DNA of 64,000 bases. It comes from Acidobacteriota bacterium. Its GTDB lineage: Bacteria; Acidobacteriota; Terriglobia; Acidiferrales; UBA7541. This document shows positions 28,719 through 37,756 of this stretch, piece after piece. The notes under the pieces are model-generated. The model had not been told where the DNA came from. It was given only the letters and a program-made list of their open reading frames with translations, and searched no databases. The DNA is taken from NCBI GenBank assembly GCA_013287135.1, contig JABDEK010000007.1, positions 1-64,000 of the forward strand, in the 5' to 3' direction. A program made the translations under genes and the position numbers. Position 1 is the first letter of the stretch, and every line of letters starts with the position of its first letter.

Positions 28719-29843
28719 TCAGCGCGCTACGGCAACCCGCGTATCTTTCAAATCAGCAGCCAACAGCCCGTGAAACAAATGCTCGCCCGCTTCACGCCGG
28801 ACGGAAAGTCGGCCCGCCTGATACGCACGTGAACTTAGCCCGCGCTGCACCCCGGCGCAGATCACAATATCTTCTTGCTGCACGATCTCGCTTACTCCCA
28901 TGCTCTCGCGAACGTAGGCCATGTTCGCTTCACTGGTATCGCCAAAATAAAAATCAAAAATCACTTCGCAGCGTCCAACGCCCATCGGTAGCACCAGATT
29001 GGTATCCAGATATCCTTCGTACCAATTCAGCATGAAGTTGGGATATTGCCAGAAATAATATGCGCGGCGGCCTTTGCGCGTATTGGCCGCGCTGGCCTCC
29101 GATGAACTATCCACCGTAACCGGACTTGATTGCACGCAACAGCGATCCACATTTTCAATAGTGTAATTCGTGTAGTCCAAAACACTATTCAAACCTTTGT
29201 GCATGTGCGGCACGTGGTATCCGCCGTCCAGAAAATTATCCACGTACACTTTCCAATTGCAGTCCAATACGTAGCTGCGTCGCTCCACGAATTTCAAATC
29301 GCCAAACCCCAGCGGCTGCGCCAGCTCCACCAGCGCGCCGAGAAAATCCACGAGCGACCCCGCGTGCGGATCCAGATTCACAAAAACAAATTTCTCCCAG
29401 GTCTCCACTCGTATAGGCACCAATCCATTTTGCGAGCGCTCGAAATCGCGAACGCCCTCAAATTCCGTCATCCCGCGGAGTTCGCCTTCCAGATTGTAGG
29501 TCCACCCATGGTACGGGCAACGAAGGTGCGGTGTTTGTCCGCAAGGTTCGTTCATCACCGTCATCGCATGATGCCGGCAAACATTGAAAAACGCGCGCAA
29601 CGTATTGTCGCTTCCGCGTACCACCACCACGGGCTCGCCAGCCACCGTCGTGGTAACATACTGCCCCGGCTTTGCAACCTGTTCCATGCGTCCAACCTGT
29701 TGCCAGGCCCGCGAGAAAACGTTCTGCAGCTCCAGATCGGCGATGCGCATATCGGTGTACCACGGCGCCGGAATCGTGTGCGCTTCCGCCAGCGGAGCCG
29801 ACGCATTATACCAAGCGAGAATTTCTTTCACCGTCTGTTCCAT
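28719..29843 (-). CDS. Rieske ring-hydroxylating oxygenase, alpha subunit
   Basis: The ATG at 29843 has CAGGAG upstream and gives 374 residues. The Rieske [2Fe-2S] site is CRHHAMTVMNEPCG followed by CPYHGW (C-x-H...C-x2-H). The mononuclear iron site lies in NFLDGGYHVPHMH with two His, and a distant Asp is expected in the C-terminal domain. The family includes choline/glycine-betaine, carnitine and stachydrine demethylating monooxygenases as well as aromatic dioxygenases. No reductase or beta subunit is adjacent. Context (PurU, BHMT-like, APC transporter) favours an N-demethylase acting on a quaternary amine (inference). Confidence 0.88.
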   Translation of the reverse strand: MEQTVKEILAWYNASAPLAEAHTIPAPWYTDMRIADLELQNVFSRAWQQVGRMEQVAKPGQYVTTTVAGEPVVVVRGSDNTLRAFFNVCRHHAMTVMNEPCGQTPHLRCPYHGWTYNLEGELRGMTEFEGVRDFERSQNGLVPIRVETWEKFVFVNLDPHAGSLVDFLGALVELAQPLGFGDLKFVERRSYVLDCNWKVYVDNFLDGGYHVPHMHKGLNSVLDYTNYTIENVDRCCVQSSPVTVDSSSEASAANTRKGRRAYYFWQYPNFMLNWYEGYLDTNLVLPMGVGRCEVIFDFYFGDTSEANMAYVRESMGVSEIVQQEDIVICAGVQRGLSSRAYQAGRLSVRREAGEHLFHGLLAADLKDTRVAVAR

Positions 29844-29900
29844 GCGATTTCTCCTGTAGATTTTTGTAAGTGCCGGTAGCAAGAGGACATAATTCTTTTC

Positions 29901-30611
29901 TTACACGCCTATCGCGCCCTCCAACACCAGCAAAAACTGATTGATCCGCATCTGATTTTTCTGTGGGTCCGCAGGATGCGGAAAAAGTCCCGGATCGAGT
30001 TCCTCGGTAAGCAGCGCATCCTGAAAACGTTCCATGGTCCAGTCCAGAATCGATACGATCAGTGTTGAGTCAATGTCCGACCGAACCTGGCCGCGCGCAA
30101 TCCCCAGGCGCACAAACGCCGTGCTGCCGTAGGGATCCTCCGCCAACAAGAACCGGTTGATCTCGCGTTTCAAACTAAGATCCACTCCGTAATTTCCCAG
30201 CAGCGCCACGCGATACGGAATCCAATCTTCGCGCACGAGCCGCTCCGTCCTCAGCAGCCAATAGCGCAAAATCTCAAAAAACCCTCTCTCGCGAATTTGC
30301 GAAGGGGAATCCAGATAAGTGGGAAAAGAGCGCACCGCTTTCTTGTAAGCTTCCAGAAACAAGCCGCCTTTACTGCCGAAATATTGGAAGATGGAACCCT
30401 TGGCCACCCCCACCTGCGCGGAAAGATCCTCAATGCGAGCCGCGTGATATCCGTGTTCGGCGAAATGTTGCATCGCTGCGTTCACGATGCGCTCGCGTTT
30501 TGCTTCCATGCGCGGGTGCCGGTGGGTTTTCCCCGGAACCGGAGTCTCCAATATGGCGCGCCGTTGTTTAATATGCGGGAGTGACCTTAGGTCATTAACT
30601 GAAGCTGTCAT
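29901..30611 (-). CDS. TetR/AcrR-family transcriptional regulator
   Basis: The N-terminal helix-turn-helix is RERIVNAAMQHFAEHGYHAA through VGVAKGSIFQYFGSKGGLFL, a clear TetR_N domain; the C-terminal ligand half is helical. The ATG at 30611 has AGGGGAA seven bases upstream. A second candidate, ATG 30509, would put the protein start just before the helix-turn-helix as in most relatives. It reads in the same direction as the Rieske gene 57 bases on, and divergently from the FAD oxidoreductase. It therefore probably controls both arms in response to a substrate or acyl-type ligand. Confidence 0.88.
   Translation of the reverse strand: MTASVNDLRSLPHIKQRRAILETPVPGKTHRHPRMEAKRERIVNAAMQHFAEHGYHAARIEDLSAQVGVAKGSIFQYFGSKGGLFLEAYKKAVRSFPTYLDSPSQIRERGFFEILRYWLLRTERLVREDWIPYRVALLGNYGVDLSLKREINRFLLAEDPYGSTAFVRLGIARGQVRSDIDSTLIVSILDWTMERFQDALLTEELDPGLFPHPADPQKNQMRINQFLLVLEGAIGV
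30582..30594. promoter_or_regulatory. Perfect palindrome TGACC-TTA-GGTCA, candidate TetR operator
   Basis: This 13-bp perfect inverted repeat lies near the 5' end of the TetR frame, between the divergent regulator and oxidoreductase. If translation starts at 30509 it is in the promoter; if at 30611 it lies within codons 6-10. A second palindrome, GGAATATTCC (30613-30622), is next to it. Confidence 0.4.
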
Positions 30612-30682
30612 TGGAATATTCCCCTATATATGCTATCTAAGTGGTACCGCGTTATTGCTGACTGGCGGTCATACTAAACGAA

Positions 30683-32308
30683 ATGCCTCCTTCGCGCAAG
30701 TCCTATGATGCAATCGTCGTGGGCGCCGGACACAACGGCCTCACTGCCGCTGCCTACCTCGGGCGCGCCGGGCTCTCTACGCTCGTTCTCGAACGCCGTG
30801 AAATTGTGGGAGGCTGCTGCGTCACTGAAGAAATCGCCCCCGACTGCCGCGCTTCCACCACTTCTTATATCGCCAGCATGCTTCGCCCCACCGTGATTCG
30901 CGATCTGAACCTCGGCGCGCACGGTCTGCGCATGGTGCCCTGCGATCCCAGCTTGTTGGTTCCTTTTCCCGACGGACAAGTCGTCCCGTGGTGGGCCGAT
31001 CGTGATCGTGCCATCGCCGAGTTTCGAAAATTGTCAGTCCGCGATGCCGAAACTTTCGTTCGCGTAGACGAGCAATTGAAAAAACTGGCGCGCTACCTCC
31101 AGCCATTTTTTCTCGAGCCGCCCCCCGAACCCTCGCTACACGGCGCCGACGGATTCTGGGGACTTCTGCGCGTAGGCAAACGATTTCGCGGAATGACCAG
31201 CGCAGAGGTGTCCCAGCTTGTCTCTTTCTTAACCGGCAGCCTCGGCGATTTTCTCGATCGCAATTACGAATCCGAAAAAATGAAGACGATGTTTCTCGCC
31301 AACAATCTCTATGGAAAACATGGAGGTCCCTACGACCCAGGCTCCGCCCTCGGCTTGCTGTTTCATTTGCTCGGCGGCGGAGATGGCGAAGTCCAGGGTT
31401 TCTACGGGCATGTAATTGGCGGAATGGGCGCCATCACGCAAGCGCTAGCATCCGCTGGCCGTAAATTTGACGTGGAGATTCTCACCTCTTCTCCCGTCGC
31501 GAAGATAGATGTCCGCGACGGCGTTTCCCGCGGTGTCATCCTGCAAGACGGAACAGAAATTTCAAGCCGCATGGTTCTCTCGAATGCGGATCCCAAGCGC
31601 ACTTTCTTAGGCCTGCTAGACGCAAACCAGCTCCCCGAAGATTTCCGTCACGCCATCGCGGGCATCAAGATGGACGGCCCCTGCGCCAAAGTGAATTTTG
31701 TCCTCAGCGAAGAACCTCGCGTCACCGGCATGCCGCCGGACTGGCCGGCGCCGCAGCGATCGCTCTTCACTTTGGTTCCTTCGCTCGCGTTTGCCGAACG
31801 CTGCTATGACATCGCGAAGTTCGGCGACATTCCCCAAGAACTTTGGGTCGATTGCGTGGTCGCCTCCAACGTCGATTCCACCCTCGCGCCGCAAGGCAAG
31901 CACGTGATGACCACGTTCATTCAGTACGTTCCTTATCGCCTGCGCGAAGGCACTTGGGACGAGAAGCGCGAACTCCTCGGCGATCGCGTAGTAAAGAAAA
32001 TCGCCGAGTACGCGCCCAACGTTCCAAATTCAATTATCGCGCGCCAGGTTCTTACACCGCTCGATCTCGAATGCACCTACGGCCTTACCGAAGGAAATAT
32101 TTTTCACGGCGACCTTTCCCTCGAGCAGCTTTTTTTCATGCGCCCGGTCGCCGGATGGGCGCAATATCGAACGCCAGTCGCCGGACTCTATCTCTGCGGC
32201 GCTGGCGCGCATCCGGGCGGAGGAGTCACCGGCGCCCCAGGTTATAACGCGGCCCACAAAGCTTTGCGCGATTGGAAAACTGGCCGAGTAAAGAAAGCCA
32301 CTGCCTAG
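30683..32308 (+). CDS. FAD-dependent oxidoreductase, PYROXD2 / phytoene-desaturase-like
   Basis: The 541-residue flavoprotein begins YDAIVVGAGHNGLTAAAYLGRAG, the dinucleotide-binding motif, with LVLERREIVGGCCVTEE as the following GG-motif. The C-terminal FAD closure is GLYLCGAGAHPGGGVTGAPG. This arrangement is shared by CrtI-type desaturases and the PYROXD2 group. No carotenoid genes are present nearby. It starts 71 bases from the divergent TetR gene and is followed 40 bases later by the BHMT-like gene, so it probably oxidises an intermediate in the same catabolic pathway (inference). Confidence 0.88.
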   Translation: MPPSRKSYDAIVVGAGHNGLTAAAYLGRAGLSTLVLERREIVGGCCVTEEIAPDCRASTTSYIASMLRPTVIRDLNLGAHGLRMVPCDPSLLVPFPDGQVVPWWADRDRAIAEFRKLSVRDAETFVRVDEQLKKLARYLQPFFLEPPPEPSLHGADGFWGLLRVGKRFRGMTSAEVSQLVSFLTGSLGDFLDRNYESEKMKTMFLANNLYGKHGGPYDPGSALGLLFHLLGGGDGEVQGFYGHVIGGMGAITQALASAGRKFDVEILTSSPVAKIDVRDGVSRGVILQDGTEISSRMVLSNADPKRTFLGLLDANQLPEDFRHAIAGIKMDGPCAKVNFVLSEEPRVTGMPPDWPAPQRSLFTLVPSLAFAERCYDIAKFGDIPQELWVDCVVASNVDSTLAPQGKHVMTTFIQYVPYRLREGTWDEKRELLGDRVVKKIAEYAPNVPNSIIARQVLTPLDLECTYGLTEGNIFHGDLSLEQLFFMRPVAGWAQYRTPVAGLYLCGAGAHPGGGVTGAPGYNAAHKALRDWKTGRVKKATA

Positions 32309-32348
32309 ATTTTCACAGAGCAATGGTTAGCTACGAAAGGAGATCAAA

Positions 32349-33365
32349 ATGGCAAAGCAGCAAAAAAAGGGAATCCTCGAAAAACTAGCGGAAGGCCCCG
32401 TCCTCGGTGATGGTGGCTACTTGCTCGAACTGGAAAAGCGCGGTCGCGTCCGGGCAGGCCCGTTTACCCCCGAAGTAGCGCTCAACAATCCCGACGCCCT
32501 GCTCGAACTCCACCGCGAATTTCGCGATGCCGGCGCGGAAGTTTTGCAGGCACTCACGTTCTACGCCAGCCGCGACAAGCTCGCGACGGTCGGTATGGAA
32601 GAGCGCGTGGAGGAATTAAATCGCGCCGCCGTTCGCATCGCGAAAAAAGCGGCTGAAGACCGCTGTCTGGTCGCTGGAAACCTGAGTCTGACATGGATGT
32701 ACGAGCCCAATGATAAAGCTGCCGCCGACCGAGTGCGCAAAACTTTCGACGAGCAGCTCGACGTTCAAGTAGCCGAAGGTGTTGACTTCATCATCGGCGA
32801 AACATTTTCGTTCCTCGGCGAAGCTCTTCTAGCTGTCGAGCGCGCGAAAGCCACAACGTTGCCGGTAATGGTCACCGTCTGCTTCGAAAATGAAGACATC
32901 ACTCCCGATGGCAAGAAAGCCGCCGACGTCGCGAAAGCTCTAGCCGACGCCGGCGCGGACATCGTTGGCATCAACTGCTTGCGTAGTCCCGAGCACACGC
33001 TGCCACTGATGACAGAAATGCGCAAAGCCGTTAAGAGTTATATCGGCTGCCAGCCCGTGGCCTATCGCACCACACACGAGCATCGCGACTTCACCAGCCT
33101 AGCCGCGTTTCCCGATCAACTAGAGCCCTACCAGCTCACGCGGCGTGAAATGGCCGACTACGCAAGCAAAGCCCGCGAAATTGGAGTGAACTACATCGGC
33201 GCATGTTGCGGAGCCGTCGCTACGCACATCCGAGAAATGGCCCGCGCTCTGGGAAAAATTCCCGCGGACGATCGTGTCTGGAAAAAGGGTGGCGAAAAAC
33301 CAATGTCCGCTTATGAATATTACGGACACGATGACAAGCCCAAGGCCAGCGGAAAGGGGACCTAA
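32349..33365 (+). CDS. Homocysteine S-methyltransferase family, betaine-homocysteine methyltransferase-like
   Basis: The protein is 338 residues, with AGGAG nine bases before the ATG. The TIM barrel of the S-methyl_trans family is evident: GPVLGDGGYLLELEKRG at the start, VDFIIGETFS in the middle, and zinc ligands in GINC and GACCG near residues 200 and 280. Overall wording is closer to BHMT than to MmuM or MetH. It would move a methyl group from a betaine-type donor to homocysteine, producing methionine and a demethylated amine. Placed among PurU, a Rieske oxygenase and a permease, it supports a methylated-amine substrate for this cluster. Confidence 0.86.
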   Translation: MAKQQKKGILEKLAEGPVLGDGGYLLELEKRGRVRAGPFTPEVALNNPDALLELHREFRDAGAEVLQALTFYASRDKLATVGMEERVEELNRAAVRIAKKAAEDRCLVAGNLSLTWMYEPNDKAAADRVRKTFDEQLDVQVAEGVDFIIGETFSFLGEALLAVERAKATTLPVMVTVCFENEDITPDGKKAADVAKALADAGADIVGINCLRSPEHTLPLMTEMRKAVKSYIGCQPVAYRTTHEHRDFTSLAAFPDQLEPYQLTRREMADYASKAREIGVNYIGACCGAVATHIREMARALGKIPADDRVWKKGGEKPMSAYEYYGHDDKPKASGKGT

Positions 33366-33435
33366 GCACTAACGCGCCTCTCGAAACGCTCTCGCTTTCT
33401 GAATCTTCTCGGAGCATGATGTCCGCCTAAAGCCG

Positions 33436-34881
33436 ATGGCTCCAGCGGAATTCACACCCAGCGAAACCGAAAACTCAAATCTTCCCCGCCGGACCATGGG
33501 TTTTCGCGACCTGGTTCTGTTTTACATCGTCACCGGCATCAGCCTCCGCTGGATTGCCACGGCCGCAACAGTCGGCGCCAGCGCTGTTGTCATCTGGTTG
33601 ATCGCCTGGACCGCCTTTTATCTTCCGCTCGCGCTCTCGGTGATGGAACTCTCCTCGCGTTATCCGCAGGAAGGTGGCTTGTACGTATGGTCCAAGCGCG
33701 CCTTCGGAGAATTTACTGGCTTCATCACCGGTTGGACTTACTGGGCCAGCAATCTTCCTTACTATCCTGCAATCCTTTATTTCACGGCCAGCAACGCGCT
33801 TTATATAGGTCCCGCTCGCTGGCAATCGCTTTCAAATAACAGAGCTTACTTTCTGCTTTTCGCGCTTTTTGGCCTGGCGCTGGCAACTTCCCTGAATCTC
33901 ATCGGACTTTCCGTCGGCAAGTGGCTGCATAACCTCGGCGGCATCGGCACTTGGCTGCCCATCGCAATTTTATTCGCCATCGCCGGTATCGCATTCCATC
34001 GCTTCGGATCGGCCACCAGCTTCACGCCCACAACAATGGTCCCGCACATGCGTTTTCACGATGTGCTCTTCATGGCCACCATCGTTTTCGCTCTCGGCGG
34101 GTCCGAATCCGCGTCTTTTCTCGGAGACGAAATCCACGACGCGCGCAAAAATCTTCCCCGCGGATTGCTCGCCGGCGGAGCCTTCGTCACCACCGGCTAC
34201 ATTCTCGGCACCGTGGCCGTGCTCGTCGCGCTTCCCGCGAACGAAGTAAGCGGCCTGCAGGGAATTATGCAAGCAATTTCCAAATCAGTTGAACGCATAG
34301 GCCTCTCCGGCGCCGGCGCCATCGGAATCGTTTCATTCGCAGCTTTGCTAATCACTCTTAGCAATCTGGGAGCAATGGGCGCTTGGCTTGCCGTTTCCGC
34401 GCGCCTTCCTTTCGTCGCCGGGCTCGATCGCTATCTCCCCCCGGCATTCGCGCGCATTCATCCCAAGTGGGGCACGCCCTATGTCGCCCTTCTCGTTCAG
34501 GCCGCCTGCGGAGTTCTTTTCATCTTTCTCGGCCAAGCCGGAACCAGCGTCTACGGCGCGTATGAAGTCCTCGTCAGCATGGGAATTATTTCGTACTTCA
34601 TTCCCTACCTGTTCGTCTTCGCCTCACTGATTCGCTTGCAGCGCGAGCCTCCCGGCCCGGACGTCATGCGAATTCCCGGCGGCAGCCGCGCCGCAAAAAT
34701 AATAGGCGTCCTCGGTTTCACTGCTACCCTAATCACCATCGCCTTCTCTGTGCTCCCCGCGGAAGACGATCCCCACAAAATTCTTGCCGTCGTAAAAATA
34801 ATCGGCCTCACAATCTTGCTTCTCGCCGTGGGCGTCTTCGTTTTCGTTGGGGGAAAATCCCAAGCCGCAAAACGCATCTAG
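33436..34881 (+). CDS. APC-superfamily amino acid/amine permease
   Basis: The protein is 481 residues with about 12 helices. The first helix region VLFYIVTGISLRWIATAATVG and the segment ELSSRYPQEGGLYVWSKRAFGEFTGFITGW match the amino acid-polyamine-organocation superfamily. Sequence at residues 215-235 (FALGGSESASFLGDEIHDAR) is the central helix-6 stretch. It is a proton- or sodium-coupled importer in the inner membrane. Coming 70 bases after the BHMT-like gene on the same strand, it probably brings in the pathway's substrate. The substrate itself cannot be read from the sequence. Confidence 0.88.
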   Translation: MAPAEFTPSETENSNLPRRTMGFRDLVLFYIVTGISLRWIATAATVGASAVVIWLIAWTAFYLPLALSVMELSSRYPQEGGLYVWSKRAFGEFTGFITGWTYWASNLPYYPAILYFTASNALYIGPARWQSLSNNRAYFLLFALFGLALATSLNLIGLSVGKWLHNLGGIGTWLPIAILFAIAGIAFHRFGSATSFTPTTMVPHMRFHDVLFMATIVFALGGSESASFLGDEIHDARKNLPRGLLAGGAFVTTGYILGTVAVLVALPANEVSGLQGIMQAISKSVERIGLSGAGAIGIVSFAALLITLSNLGAMGAWLAVSARLPFVAGLDRYLPPAFARIHPKWGTPYVALLVQAACGVLFIFLGQAGTSVYGAYEVLVSMGIISYFIPYLFVFASLIRLQREPPGPDVMRIPGGSRAAKIIGVLGFTATLITIAFSVLPAEDDPHKILAVVKIIGLTILLLAVGVFVFVGGKSQAAKRI

Positions 34882-35049
34882 CCCAACCGCCGTAACCCCT
34901 AATTGTCCGAAGTTACTTTTTCTACATGCGTGCTCGAGTACGATCCACGATAGGCATCCGAGCGAAGTAAACTGCTGAGGTTCCGGCTCTGCTCACCTCT
35001 CACCTTTACACACTCATCGTCTCGAGCCGAGGGAATATCCGGACGTGAG

Positions 35050-37320
35050 GTGGCGGGCTTGACCACACTCTTAGATGCTGAGACCATTCCTGTTTCAACT
35101 GGCAATCGGCCAGCGACTCCACAAGCCGCTCCCAAGCCGTCTGCTCCCTGGATTTACAGCCCCTGGCTCGACCTGCTCGTAGGCTGCGGCGCGTGGTCCG
35201 CTCCACTGCTAGCCGTCGCCATGTGGATGGCGCCCACGCATTCCCACGCCTGGGTCGTCGCCTTCTACGCACTGGCCCTCGTCTTCAACTATCCGCACTT
35301 CATGGCCACAATTTATCGCGCCTATCACACGCGCGAAAATTTCCAGAAGTATAAATTCTTCACCCTCCACATCACGCTGCTGCTCGCGCTCACCGTGATC
35401 CTGATGCACGCGTCCCCGCGCCTGTTTCCTTGGGTGTTCACGCTCTACATCTGCTGGAGCCCGTGGCATTACAGCGGACAGAATTACGGCCTCCTGATGA
35501 TGTTTGCCCGCCGTAGCGGCGCTGAAGTTACTCAAAACGAACGCCGCTGGCTGCGCGCTGCCTTCATCGCCTCTTACCTGATGCTACTTGCAAGTTTTGA
35601 AACCGGACGCTCGACCGACCCGCTAATTCTTTCGTTGGGTCTTCCCGCAAAATTCACGTTCGCCGTGCGCCTTGTGCTCGGAGCAGCCTTCGCAGTTTTC
35701 ACCTGGCTGGGTTTTCAGCGCATGGTCCGCAAGCACAGCATTCGCGAAATGATCGCGCCCATCACACTCGCAATAACGCAATTTCTCTGGTTTGTTCTGC
35801 CCACGCTCCTCGAATTGCGCTCGGCTTATCAAATTCCGCAAACGCGATACAGCAGCGGAATCCTCGCCGTCCTGCACTCCACGCAATACATATGGATCAC
35901 CAGCTACTACCAGCGTCGCGAAGCGCGGGCCAGTGGTCAATCAAACTGGCGCGTGTCGGTTTATTTCCTGACGCTCTTAGCCGGCGGCATCGCCCTGTTC
36001 ATCCCCGGCCCCTGGCTCGTGAGTTACATCTTTCGTTTCGATTTCACCACCAGCTTTTTGATTTTTATGGCCGTCGTCAACATTCATCATTTCATTCTCG
36101 ATGGCAGATTGTGGAAACTGCGCGACACGCGCGTGGCCTCCTTGTTAGTGGACCGCGCAGCAAAGTCCGCGCCTGATGCCCTAACCCAGCCAGCGGCCAA
36201 AAAAGCATCGCGCAAAAAGCCCGCTGCCGAAAAGCAGTCCGCTCGGCGTATTGCCGCGCCTGCATTCGCTATCGGCGTGGCTGTTTTGCTTTTCCTCTGG
36301 GGCGGCATGGATCAAATCCATTTCGCGCTCAGTAATAATGACGCAGACCTTACTTCTCTTCGCCGCGCCGCCGATATGAATCCCTACGACAGCGCGCTGG
36401 AAGCCCGCATCGCGCTTGCAGAAGCAAAAGCGGGGAATCGCGACGAGGCCGTAGCCGCCCTGGCCGAAGCCGTCGACCTCAATCCTGAAAACATCGGCCT
36501 GCAACACGCCTACGCTCGCGCCCTAATCGAAGCGGGCCGCTATGACGATGCCTACTCTCTGTACAAAAAAACGCTGCAAACATTTCCTCGCGATGTCGAC
36601 TCGCTCGTAAACTTTGGATTGCTCGCAGTCCGCCTCGGCAATCCCGATCAAGCCATCGACTCCTGGCAAAAAGCCGTGGACGTAAACCCAAATGAGACGA
36701 ACGCCCGCCTTTACCTAGCCCAGGCTTTCGATCAAAGAGGCGAGCCCGCAACCGCCGCCCGTCATTGGGAAATCTTTTTGCGCTTGGCCGCGTCACAGCC
36801 GCAAGATTCTAGTGTCATCACTAAGGATCAAATAATTTCCGCCACAATTCAGCTAGCCGACGACGAATCCGCCATTCATCGTTCCGATTCCGCCCTTACC
36901 CGCTATCAATCGGCTATAGCACTCGCGCAAAGCGCAAGTAACCTCAAACTTGAAAGCCTCGCGTTAGCTCACCTGGCTGACTTGCAAGAAAGGAAAAATG
37001 ACGCGGCCGCCGCAGCCCAATCCTATCAACGCAGCCTCGCCCTGGACGCCAAAGCCGGCGATGCGCTAGCCGAAGGCTTCGACTGGTTTAACTACGGCCA
37101 ATTCTTGCGCCGTCATCAATTGCCCAAAGATTTAGCCTACGCTTGTTTTCTTCGCGCCGAAAACCTTCTCGCCAACGCCAATCCAACACAATTAGAAACT
37201 GTACAAGCCGCGCGCCGCCAACTGGAAAGCGAAATGGGAAAGAAGTCTCCAATAGCAGCGCAAAAAGATCTCCCCGGTTTACTCGCTCGCGCCACAAATC
37301 TCCCCGTAGGCTCCTTATAA
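35050..37320 (+). CDS. Polytopic membrane protein with C-terminal TPR domain
   Basis: The start is probably the GTG at 35050 (a TTG at 35059 is also possible). Residues 1-365 contain about ten hydrophobic helices with conserved-looking polar sites: NYPHFMATIYRAYH, WSPWHYSGQNYG and NIHHFILDGRLWKL, whose His clusters recall membrane di-iron or metal enzymes. A Lys/Ala-rich linker (375-400) and one more helix lead to tetratricopeptide repeats at about 430-650 (for example ALAEAVDLNPENIGLQHAYA). Function is unknown. It might anchor an assembly platform in the inner membrane with TPRs outside (inference). Confidence 0.75.
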   Translation: MAGLTTLLDAETIPVSTGNRPATPQAAPKPSAPWIYSPWLDLLVGCGAWSAPLLAVAMWMAPTHSHAWVVAFYALALVFNYPHFMATIYRAYHTRENFQKYKFFTLHITLLLALTVILMHASPRLFPWVFTLYICWSPWHYSGQNYGLLMMFARRSGAEVTQNERRWLRAAFIASYLMLLASFETGRSTDPLILSLGLPAKFTFAVRLVLGAAFAVFTWLGFQRMVRKHSIREMIAPITLAITQFLWFVLPTLLELRSAYQIPQTRYSSGILAVLHSTQYIWITSYYQRREARASGQSNWRVSVYFLTLLAGGIALFIPGPWLVSYIFRFDFTTSFLIFMAVVNIHHFILDGRLWKLRDTRVASLLVDRAAKSAPDALTQPAAKKASRKKPAAEKQSARRIAAPAFAIGVAVLLFLWGGMDQIHFALSNNDADLTSLRRAADMNPYDSALEARIALAEAKAGNRDEAVAALAEAVDLNPENIGLQHAYARALIEAGRYDDAYSLYKKTLQTFPRDVDSLVNFGLLAVRLGNPDQAIDSWQKAVDVNPNETNARLYLAQAFDQRGEPATAARHWEIFLRLAASQPQDSSVITKDQIISATIQLADDESAIHRSDSALTRYQSAIALAQSASNLKLESLALAHLADLQERKNDAAAAAQSYQRSLALDAKAGDALAEGFDWFNYGQFLRRHQLPKDLAYACFLRAENLLANANPTQLETVQAARRQLESEMGKKSPIAAQKDLPGLLARATNLPVGSL

Positions 37321-37756
37321 TTTTCTGGTGATGTAATGACGTCTCCTGGCACACAAGCCAAACCATTCAGTCCGCAACCCTCTTAAAAGTTCAAGGGAAT
37401 CGGCTAACGCTGGCAAGTGGTCAGTAGATTTCCTGGCGCTCGCACGTTCGTGCGGCATATTGTCTTGATTTTAGAATTTCTGGGGTAAAAAACGGGGACC
37501 CTGCCGAATAATTAGCGCAACTTTAGACATTGGCTTCGGCCGATCTAATTTCTCCCAGCCAACCATGGTACTTATGTGGCGTAAGGCGTCCATAGGTCGT
37601 CAGTCGTAATTGGCCCCCAAATTTACTGTAGAAGCCGGGCCTTTAAGGTTGACGTTGTTAAATCAGTACCAGCTGTCCTACAGGCCAACTGGCGCATCCC
37701 ATAGGCACGGTTATGCTTAAGCGGGTAGCTGTGCAACAGCTCTTCAACGAGGTTTC
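37321..37756. other. Intergenic stretch, 436 bp, no supported gene
   Basis: No frame with a recognisable domain or ribosome site is found. It presumably contains the promoter for the protease gene at 37757. No tRNA or clear terminator is visible. Confidence 0.4.

Noticed and set aside
30683-32308. Carotenoid desaturase assignment
   Set aside because: The protein is CrtI-like, but no other carotenoid genes occur in the window, and the neighbouring genes point to amine or C1 metabolism.
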